12,970 nt of DNA, from contig NVVO01000005.1 in assembly GCA_002733385.1 (NCBI GenBank), positions 1 through 12,970 on the forward strand, written 5' to 3'. Below, piece after piece: positions 6,568-12,970 of this stretch. The position numbers were made by a program, and so were the translations under genes. This stretch comes from Robiginitomaculum sp. (GTDB taxonomy: Bacteria > Pseudomonadota > Alphaproteobacteria > Caulobacterales > Maricaulaceae). The number at the start of each line of letters is the position of its first letter. Within the stretch, counting starts at the first letter, position 1. The notes under the pieces are model-generated. The model made no database searches and had not been told where the DNA came from. It worked only from the letters and a program-made list of their open reading frames with translations.

Positions 6568-8214
6568 ATGGCAAAAGCATCAGATTTATTCGTGGAAGCA
6601 TTGGAGGCAGAGGGGGTCGAATTTATCTTCGGTATTCCGGGGGAAGAGAATTTGGACATGCTTGATAGCCTGTCCCGGTCTTCGCAAATTAAACTGATCC
6701 TGACACGCCATGAACAAGCGGCCGGATTTATGGCCGCGACTTACGGCAGGTTTACCGGTAAAACCGGGGTGTGTATGGCAACCTTGGGGCCGGGCGCGAC
6801 AAATTTCGTTACCGCTGCTGCTTACGCCCAGCTGGGCGGCATGCCCATGTTGATGGTCACGGGACAAAAACCGGTGAAAAAATCCAAACAGGGCCGCTTT
6901 CAAATTCTTGATGTGGTTGATATGATGGGGCCGATCACAAAATATACCCACCAGATTGTCGCCAGTGCCAATATCCCGTCGCGTATTCGTGAAGCTTTTC
7001 GCATTGCCGAGGAAGAAAAACCCGGTGCGGTACATCTTGAATTTCCTGAAGATATCGCCGAAGAACAAACAGACGAGCGCCCCATTCCGGCTTCTGCCCA
7101 GCGCCGCCCGGTGCCGGAAGATAAATCCATCAAAGCGGCGGTTGATAAAATCGAGACGGCCAAATCACCGATTTTGGTTATTGGTGCAGGGGCAAACCGT
7201 AAACTAACCGGGAAAATGCTGACCCGCTTGATTGACAGAACCGGTATTCCCTTTGTGACAACACAGCTCGGCAAAGGTGTTGTCGATGAACGCCATCCCT
7301 TGTTTATGGGCTGTGCCGCCTTAAGCGCCGGGGATTTTGTCCACCGGGCCATAGGGGCGGCGGATCTCATCATCAATGTTGGCCATGATGTGATTGAAAA
7401 ACCACCATTTTTCATGGAAGCTGACGGTACCGAGGTCATCCATATTTCTTTTAATACGGCTGAGGTTGACCCGGTATATTTTCCGCAAATCGAAGTGATT
7501 GGCGACATTGCCAATGCCATTTGGCGCATCCGCGAGGAGATCGCGGTACAAGCCCATTGGGATTTTGCGCCGATGATGCAGGTGCGCGCCCACGGCGTGG
7601 CCCATGAAGCCGAGGGCATTGATGATATGCGCTACCCGGTCTATCCCCAACATTTGGTCTCGCAAGTGCGTAAAGCCATGCCGGACGACGGAATTATTTG
7701 TTTGGATAATGGGGTTTATAAAATTTGGTTCGCCCGCAATTATCAAGCCCACCAATCCAACACAGTGCTGCTTGATAATGCTTTGGCTACCATGGGAGCG
7801 GGGTTGCCGTCCGCAATGGCGGCTCATTTGGTACATCCAGAGCGCAAGGTCATGGCCATTTGCGGCGACGGCGGGTTTATGATGAACTCCCAGGAAATGG
7901 AAACGGCGGTGCGGCTCAAGATGAACATCGTCGTGTTGATCCTCAATGATAACTCTTTCGGTATGATCCGCTGGAAACAGGCCAATATGGGGTTTGAGGA
8001 TTGGGGACTTGAATACAACAATCCGGATTTTGTCAAATACGCGCAGAGCTATGGTGCCAATGGCTACAGGGTTGAGAAAACTGAGCAATTGGGGCCATTG
8101 TTAAAGAAATGCCTCAATACCAAAGGGGTTCACCTCATCGAATGCCCGGTGGATTATTCCGAGAACGACGAAATCCTCAACAATCAAATCCAAAGACTTA
8201 GTGCGGCGCTATAG
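6568..8214 (+). CDS. Thiamine-diphosphate enzyme, catabolic acetolactate synthase (AlsS) type
   Basis: 548 residues, full length for this family, with a strong ribosome binding site (AAGGGG, 6 bases upstream). The three ThDP-enzyme domains are in order. The N-terminal PYR domain has the catalytic Glu E49 in TRHEQAAGFMAATYGR and the loop LGPGATN. A central domain follows. The C-terminal PP domain has the ThDP/Mg motif GDGGFMMNSQEME from G433, with D434 and N460 (LNDNS) as metal ligands. Acetolactate synthases condense two pyruvates to 2-acetolactate and CO2. Three features place it nearer Bacillus-type AlsS than FAD-containing IlvB: VGHDVIEKPP where AlsS has a GYDPIEYDP-like segment, no RFDDR motif, and an end at PVDYSEND. 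No regulatory small subunit and no acetolactate decarboxylase is adjacent. The next gene is an aldehyde dehydrogenase, so a 2-oxo acid decarboxylase or other carboligase role cannot be excluded. Confidence 0.85.
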   Translation: MAKASDLFVEALEAEGVEFIFGIPGEENLDMLDSLSRSSQIKLILTRHEQAAGFMAATYGRFTGKTGVCMATLGPGATNFVTAAAYAQLGGMPMLMVTGQKPVKKSKQGRFQILDVVDMMGPITKYTHQIVASANIPSRIREAFRIAEEEKPGAVHLEFPEDIAEEQTDERPIPASAQRRPVPEDKSIKAAVDKIETAKSPILVIGAGANRKLTGKMLTRLIDRTGIPFVTTQLGKGVVDERHPLFMGCAALSAGDFVHRAIGAADLIINVGHDVIEKPPFFMEADGTEVIHISFNTAEVDPVYFPQIEVIGDIANAIWRIREEIAVQAHWDFAPMMQVRAHGVAHEAEGIDDMRYPVYPQHLVSQVRKAMPDDGIICLDNGVYKIWFARNYQAHQSNTVLLDNALATMGAGLPSAMAAHLVHPERKVMAICGDGGFMMNSQEMETAVRLKMNIVVLILNDNSFGMIRWKQANMGFEDWGLEYNNPDFVKYAQSYGANGYRVEKTEQLGPLLKKCLNTKGVHLIECPVDYSENDEILNNQIQRLSAAL

Positions 8215-8228
8215 GGACAGGATAAACC

Positions 8229-9665
8229 ATGCAGCTTCAAGAAACCTACCCATATTATCTGGCAAATAAAGCAGTGTTCGCCAATGAGGATTTACCGGTC
8301 ACGGATAAATATACCGGCGAAATTGCCACCCATGTCGCTTTGGCCAGACCGGATGTTATAGATGCGGGCATTGCGGCGGCGGTAAGTGCGGCTGAAGCTA
8401 CGGCGAAAATGCCGGCCTATAAACGTAAAGAAGTTTTGCTGCATTGTGTGTCGCGCTTTAAGGAACGATACGACGAACTGGCCTATGCCTTATGTGTTGA
8501 AGCGGGCAAACCGATCAAAGATGCTCGCGGTGAGGTCGACCGCCTGATCGACACGTTTCAAATTGCCGCCGAAGAAGCCGTGCGTATGAAAGGCGAATTG
8601 CAAACCCTGGATATTTCCGCCCGCGCCCACGGCTATAGGGGAATGTGGAAACGTGTGCCCATCGGGCCGTGTTCGTTTATTTCGCCGTTTAATTTTCCGC
8701 TCAATCTTGCGGCCCATAAAATCGCGCCGGCCATTGCGGTCGGTTGCCCGTTCGTGATGAAGCCTGCGTCCAAAACCCCCCTTGGTGCGTTGATTATGGG
8801 TGAAGTGCTGGCGGAGACGGATTTGCCCATTGGCGCGTTTTCTATCCTGCCGTGTTCGCGGGACGGCGCCGATTTGTTCACCGAAGACGACCGCTTAAAA
8901 CTGCTTAGTTTTACCGGGTCGCCGGGGGTCGGGTGGGCGCTCAAGGCTAAATCCGGCAAGAAAAAAGTGGTGCTGGAATTGGGCGGCAATGCTGCGGTTG
9001 TAGTGGACGCGGATACCAATCTTGAAGATGCAGCCGAGAGAATTATTTTCGGTGCATTTTACCAGAGCGGCCAAAGCTGTATCGGGGTGCAGCGCATCTT
9101 GCTACACACCGATATATATGAGCAAATGCGCGATCTGCTGGTTGCCAAAACATCAAAGCTTATATCTGGAGACCCAAAAGACGAGGCCACATTTATTGGC
9201 CCGATGATTTCAGAGAAAGAAGCCAGTCGTCTACACCAATGGGTAATTGACGCTGGAAAAGCGGGGGGCAGTATTTTGTGCGGCGGCTCTCGGCAAGGTG
9301 CCATGATGGAGGCGACGCTCATGGAGGACGTACCACCGGATGCGGATATTTGTGTGGAGGAAGCCTTTGGGCCTGTAGCGGTGTTGTCCAGATTTACCTA
9401 TTGGGACGAAGCTTTGCGCATGGTCAATGATAGCAAATTTGGACTACAGGCCGGGATCTTCACCCGGGATTTCTACAAGATACAACAAGCTTGGGACGAG
9501 CTTGATGTCGGCGGTGTGGTTGTCGGCGATGTGCCGAGCTACCGGGTTGACAACATGCCCTACGGCGGTGTCAAAGATTCCGGTCTGGGCCGCGAGGGTA
9601 TTCTCTTCGCCATGGAAGACATGACCGAGATTAGAAACCTGGTCATACGAACACCCCCGGTCTAA
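8229..9665 (+). CDS. NAD(P)-dependent aldehyde dehydrogenase
   Basis: 478 residues, complete for the ALDH superfamily, starting 14 bases after the preceding gene, with AGGA at 8219-8222 as ribosome binding site. It oxidises an aldehyde to the acid, or to a thioester, with NAD(P)+. The catalytic set is complete: N155 in SPFNFPLNLAAHKIAPA, E250 in LELGGN, and nucleophile C284 in GQSCIGVQR. The coenzyme loop FTGSPGVG, the KPAS motif and EEAFGPV are present. The pattern resembles, from memory, lactaldehyde dehydrogenase-like and y4uC-like families rather than betaine aldehyde dehydrogenases. The real substrate cannot be read from sequence. Very close spacing with the AlsS-type gene implies one operon and probably consecutive or related reactions. 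It ends 4 bases before the stop of the convergent gene. Confidence 0.93.
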   Translation: MQLQETYPYYLANKAVFANEDLPVTDKYTGEIATHVALARPDVIDAGIAAAVSAAEATAKMPAYKRKEVLLHCVSRFKERYDELAYALCVEAGKPIKDARGEVDRLIDTFQIAAEEAVRMKGELQTLDISARAHGYRGMWKRVPIGPCSFISPFNFPLNLAAHKIAPAIAVGCPFVMKPASKTPLGALIMGEVLAETDLPIGAFSILPCSRDGADLFTEDDRLKLLSFTGSPGVGWALKAKSGKKKVVLELGGNAAVVVDADTNLEDAAERIIFGAFYQSGQSCIGVQRILLHTDIYEQMRDLLVAKTSKLISGDPKDEATFIGPMISEKEASRLHQWVIDAGKAGGSILCGGSRQGAMMEATLMEDVPPDADICVEEAFGPVAVLSRFTYWDEALRMVNDSKFGLQAGIFTRDFYKIQQAWDELDVGGVVVGDVPSYRVDNMPYGGVKDSGLGREGILFAMEDMTEIRNLVIRTPPV

Positions 9666-9669
9666 CCCG

Positions 9670-12600
9670 CTATTTTTCCCAATAATAAGGTGCGCGTTTG
9701 CGATCCCCACTGAGAACTTCGTTCATGGTATCCGCTTTATACAGACGACCACCCAGCATAACATATTCGACATTGTCGGAATTGTGAATGTCTTCCAATG
9801 GGTTTGCGTCAAGTATGACCAAATCCGCTAATTTGCCTACCTCTAGTGAACCAATATCCTTGTCATAACCAAGATGTTCGGCGGGGGCGGTGGTTGCTGC
9901 CGTTAAGGCCTGTAAGGGGCTCATACCGCCGCGTACAAAGCTCCACATTTCCCAGTGGGAACCAAGCCCTTCGCGTTGTCCGTGGGCACCAATGCTGACC
10001 AATACGCCAGCCTCGGCCAATTTTTTGGCCGTAGCCGCACTTAATGCGTCCGCATAGTCTGCGTCCGGGGCTTTTTGTCTACGCACAGATGCGGGTTGTA
10101 GCACATGGGGCGGCACATGTTTGGAAAGCAGTGGGTGTTTCCAGACGTCAGATTTTTGGTAATAATAGGTCTCGCCGCGAATGCCGCCGTATGTCACCCC
10201 CAATGTCGGCGTGTAACCGACACTTGTCTGGCTATAGAATTGTATGACATCATCATAAAGCTCGGATTGGGGCAGGTTATGTTCAATACCGGTATTGCCG
10301 TCTGCTATCATGGATAAATCCATATGAAACAACGACCCGCCCTCGGCAACAACCGCAATATTGGCGTCTCTGGCCGCCGTAACCACTTGTTGGCGCTGTT
10401 CACGGCGCGGCTGGTTATAGTTTTTGACACTATAGGCCCCTTGGGCTTTGAGGCGGTCGATATGTTCTTTGGCGTCAGCCAAATTGTCGATTTTAGCGAA
10501 AAATGCCGGAGCCTTGGCACCGTAGATAACTTCCCCCGTCGAAAATATCCTTGGTGCCAAAATCATCCCGGCACGTTGCATTTCCGATGCGGCAAAAATC
10601 AGATCGGCCCGAGAAGACGGATCATGAATGGTCGTGACCCCAAATGCCAGATGGGCGATTGCCGCCCAATTTTGATTGGGAATCAGGCCGCTTGTGCCCT
10701 GGGCGCCGTGGGCGTGGGCATCGATCAGTCCGGGGATGATGGTCTTGCCGCTGGCGTCCAATGTTTGTGCTGTGTCGGGGATGCGAATATCACCAAGCCT
10801 GCCAACCGCTTTAATCCGGTTGTTCTCAACGAGAATCACGCCGTCTTCAATCACACCTCCGTTTTTGCCGTCCATTGTGATGATGCGCGCACCCGTAATG
10901 GCAATCATCCCGTCCGGACGGTCGGCTTTGCGTTTAACCTTGAGCGCACTACCTTTGGTGGGCGGTTCATAGTCTTTATTAGCGACAATATCCTTGGTTT
11001 CGGCGCTATACAAAACCGGGCCAAGGCTCCAATTTATGGTATCGCCACCATTTGACCAGCTTGGATATTGTGCGCCGCCTGTGCTGGTTTTAGTGACGGG
11101 CAGGGCTTTGGATTTCGGGCCTGTGTCGGTGTTTTGCGGGCCTGATAATACGGGCGTAACAAACAGATTATAATTTTCGCGAAAGGCGATGTTTTTGCCG
11201 TTGGGAGATATGGTGAACATTTGTACCATTTTGGAAGAGGCGTGAACCCGCTGCGCTTCTCCGTCCAAATTAGTGCTGACCAAAGAACGGGTTTTTTCCC
11301 GGCTCTTGGTGAAATAAATCCGGGCATTATCTGCACCAAAATGGGGCATAGAGCCGGATTTGCTGAAACGCACCATAGCTTCGCCTTGAGTGCCGCCTTT
11401 GGAAGACATATGGTACAGCCCCGGAGCATTTGACCATAAATTCGAAGTCAAATAACCGCCGGATTTTTTCTCAAACACAATGCTGTCGCCGTTAGGTGAA
11501 AAAGACGGATTGTTATAATGGCCGGGTTTGGTCGTAATTTGTGCCGTGTTGCCGGACAACATATCGCGAATTTGAATGCTGGCCAATTTATCGTCTTGCC
11601 AGGAAATAAAAGCCAATGATTTGCCGTCTCGTGACCAGGCGGGCTGTAGTTCGCGGATATTATCATCCCAATTGGTCAGGCGCACAGGTTTGCCGCTTGG
11701 CAATGATTTTAGATATAATTTGCCAAAGGCTTCAAAGACCACCTGTTTTCCGTCCGGGGAAACCTGGGTAAATTTTACCATTTTGGCTTCGACCATGTCC
11801 GGCGAAATTTCTATGTGTGGGCGGGGTGGTTTAATCACTTCGCGGGTGTCGGTGACATGAAATTCAATGGTGGTCGTATCGCCGCTTTGTATATCATGAC
11901 GGCGAATTTTGCCGCCGGCCCAAAACACCAAAATCTTGCCGTCCGGCGTCCAGTCCATATTGGGATAGACCCCGTGCACGGCCCAGGTTTCTTGCATGTC
12001 CTGATCGAGATGATCATAGATTTTACGTTCCTCGCCGCTTGTCATGTCTTTGAGATATAATTTGCTCTTGGCCCGTTCGCGGCGCACGAAGGCCATTGTG
12101 TTACCGTCCGGCGACGGGGTCGGACGCACGGAGCCGCCGTAACCGCTAACCGCCGTGCTAATCTCGCCCGTGTCCATTTCGTATTCCAGGATTTCAAACA
12201 AAGTCGTATTGCTGTCCTGGGCGTAGATGAAACGGTTGCCGGGTGTTGTGTTCTTTGAATAGTAAATGGATTTACCGTCTGGTGCGAACATGGGCTCGCC
12301 AAGTTCTTTTTGAAAACTGTCGCCGGGTTTTTTGACCAATTTAACGCCGCTACCACCGCTGGTATGGTAGAGCCAAATTTCGCCTGTACCCAAAGAACGA
12401 CTGGTGGTGAAATGCTTTCGAGCCGCGATGAAACGCCCGTCCGGGGACCAAGTTGGATTGTTTAACAATCGGAATTTTTCTTTTGTCACTTGTTCGGGGT
12501 CAGAGCCGTCAACCGCCATCGTCCAGATATTATCTGCTCCAGCCCGGTCTGATGTGAATGCAATGCGTTTTCCGTCCGGTGAAAATCTAGGTTGAATTTC

Positions 12601-12897
12601 CCAGGCCATGCCCTTGGCGATAGCAGTGGCTTTGCCGCCCTCAATGGGCAGTGTGTAAATATCGCCGAGTAAATCAAAGACGATTGTTTTGCCGTCCGGA
12701 CTTACGTCCAAACTCATCCAGGTTCCGGTTTTTGTGTCTATTTTTATATTATGCTTTTTGCCCGGCGGGTTGGAGACATCCCATTTTGCCTCATCTTTTT
12801 TGTCTTTATCATTTTTTGCAGAGGCGGGAATTGATAACACGAGCAAAGCTGACAAGCTCACATAAGCCGCAGTTGTAAGATATTTTGATATAGTCAT
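9670..12897 (-). CDS. Exported TolB-like beta-propeller/amidohydrolase fusion protein
   Basis: 1075 residues with a Sec signal peptide (cleavage likely after A27, PASA then KND), so periplasmic or secreted. The start is supported by AGGGA 6 bases upstream. Residues about 50-640 hold at least ten SPDG-type blade motifs (S66, S106, S151 and onward), including SDRAGADNIW, typical of TolB/PD40 propellers. Residues about 665-1060 form an amidohydrolase domain: ITGARIITMDG, then IPGLIDAHAHG with metal ligands H728 and H730, a candidate carboxylated lysine K825 (AYSVKNYNQP), H873 in GIEHNLP, and GAHGQREGLGSHWEMW at 970-985. The C-terminus GSLEVGKLADLVILD closes the composite domain. The usual final Asp ligand is replaced by the GAHGQ segment (H972), which I recall as common in this subfamily. 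Substrate unknown; related amidohydrolases include peptidases and imidazolonepropionase-like enzymes. It is monocistronic as far as visible. Confidence 0.9.
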   Translation of the reverse strand: MTISKYLTTAAYVSLSALLVLSIPASAKNDKDKKDEAKWDVSNPPGKKHNIKIDTKTGTWMSLDVSPDGKTIVFDLLGDIYTLPIEGGKATAIAKGMAWEIQPRFSPDGKRIAFTSDRAGADNIWTMAVDGSDPEQVTKEKFRLLNNPTWSPDGRFIAARKHFTTSRSLGTGEIWLYHTSGGSGVKLVKKPGDSFQKELGEPMFAPDGKSIYYSKNTTPGNRFIYAQDSNTTLFEILEYEMDTGEISTAVSGYGGSVRPTPSPDGNTMAFVRRERAKSKLYLKDMTSGEERKIYDHLDQDMQETWAVHGVYPNMDWTPDGKILVFWAGGKIRRHDIQSGDTTTIEFHVTDTREVIKPPRPHIEISPDMVEAKMVKFTQVSPDGKQVVFEAFGKLYLKSLPSGKPVRLTNWDDNIRELQPAWSRDGKSLAFISWQDDKLASIQIRDMLSGNTAQITTKPGHYNNPSFSPNGDSIVFEKKSGGYLTSNLWSNAPGLYHMSSKGGTQGEAMVRFSKSGSMPHFGADNARIYFTKSREKTRSLVSTNLDGEAQRVHASSKMVQMFTISPNGKNIAFRENYNLFVTPVLSGPQNTDTGPKSKALPVTKTSTGGAQYPSWSNGGDTINWSLGPVLYSAETKDIVANKDYEPPTKGSALKVKRKADRPDGMIAITGARIITMDGKNGGVIEDGVILVENNRIKAVGRLGDIRIPDTAQTLDASGKTIIPGLIDAHAHGAQGTSGLIPNQNWAAIAHLAFGVTTIHDPSSRADLIFAASEMQRAGMILAPRIFSTGEVIYGAKAPAFFAKIDNLADAKEHIDRLKAQGAYSVKNYNQPRREQRQQVVTAARDANIAVVAEGGSLFHMDLSMIADGNTGIEHNLPQSELYDDVIQFYSQTSVGYTPTLGVTYGGIRGETYYYQKSDVWKHPLLSKHVPPHVLQPASVRRQKAPDADYADALSAATAKKLAEAGVLVSIGAHGQREGLGSHWEMWSFVRGGMSPLQALTAATTAPAEHLGYDKDIGSLEVGKLADLVILDANPLEDIHNSDNVEYVMLGGRLYKADTMNEVLSGDRKRAPYYWEK

Positions 12898-12903
12898 AAT
12901 TAT

Positions 12904-12908
12904 TCCCT
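12904..12908 (-). promoter_or_regulatory. Ribosome binding site of the propeller-amidohydrolase gene
   Basis: Minus-strand AGGGA, 6 bases before the ATG at 12897. It confirms the start, which also gives a clean signal peptide. Confidence 0.6.
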
Positions 12909-12921
12909 ATTGATTGAAATG

Positions 12922-12950
12922 TTTTTAGTATGATGAAAGAAATGTGTTAA
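12922..12950 (-). promoter_or_regulatory. Candidate promoter of the propeller-amidohydrolase gene
   Basis: On the minus strand, TTAACA (5 of 6 to TTGACA, plus-strand 12945-12950), a 17-base spacer, and TAAAAA (4 of 6 to TATAAT, plus-strand 12922-12927). The -10 is weak. Beyond this and the ribosome binding site I see nothing in the last 73 bases. Confidence 0.3.
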
Positions 12951-12970
12951 AATCGCCCTGCGGCCCCCGG

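Noticed and set aside
10324..11055. Plus-strand open frame of 243 codons within the amidohydrolase gene
   Set aside because: It is antisense to the strongly supported amidohydrolase domain (HxH motif and C-terminal signature), with no domain of its own.
11200..12710. Recurring plus-strand GCCGTCCGG-like sequence, suggestive of a DNA repeat family or uptake sequence
   Set aside because: Each copy is the reverse complement of codons for the PDG part of a propeller blade motif, in one frame. Protein repeats explain it.
1..12970. Defence system, prophage, insertion sequence, CRISPR array or RNA gene
   Set aside because: All sizeable stretches are filled by recognisable secretion or metabolic genes. 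No transposase, integrase, regularly spaced repeat or tRNA-like fold was seen.

Overview
The window reads as an ordinary chromosomal stretch of a Gram-negative proteobacterium with moderate GC (by eye about 50%). Three things point to a Gram-negative with a periplasm: a type II secretion (T2SS) gene cluster, a lipoprotein-like signal, and a secreted TolB-propeller/amidohydrolase. I favour an alphaproteobacterium, because the small protein after gspM resembles, from memory, uncharacterised proteins of that class. That placement is an inference without any marker gene.

Layout. Positions 3-6005 (+) hold the distal half of a T2SS operon in the standard order gspF (5' end outside the window), G, H, I, J, K, L, M, then an uncharacterised lipoprotein-like gene. 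From gspG on, every gene overlaps the next by 1-29 bases, mostly as ATGA junctions, so one translationally coupled transcript is likely. It encodes the inner-membrane platform (F, L, M), the major pseudopilin (G) and the four minor pseudopilins (H, I, J, K). Positions 6002-6454 (-) hold a short A24-family prepilin peptidase (GspO type), which would mature those pseudopilins. It is convergent, and its stop codon overlaps that of the lipoprotein-like gene. Positions 6455-6567 are a divergent control region with a good sigma70-type promoter facing right.

Positions 6568-9665 (+) hold a two-gene operon: a thiamine-diphosphate enzyme of the catabolic acetolactate synthase (AlsS) type and an NAD(P)-dependent aldehyde dehydrogenase. 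Positions 9670-12897 (-) hold a 1075-residue exported protein that joins an N-terminal TolB-like beta-propeller to a C-terminal amidohydrolase. It converges on the dehydrogenase with a 4-base gap. The last 73 bases are its upstream region.

The longest stretch without a gene is 113 bases. I found no tRNA, rRNA, CRISPR array, insertion sequence, phage gene or attachment site, and no sign of recent transfer. I found no clear new multi-gene system. The best leads are the lipoprotein-like gene at the end of the T2SS operon, the prepilin peptidase lacking the usual N-terminal domain, the uncharacterised AlsS-type/dehydrogenase pair, and the propeller-amidohydrolase fusion with a non-standard metal site.
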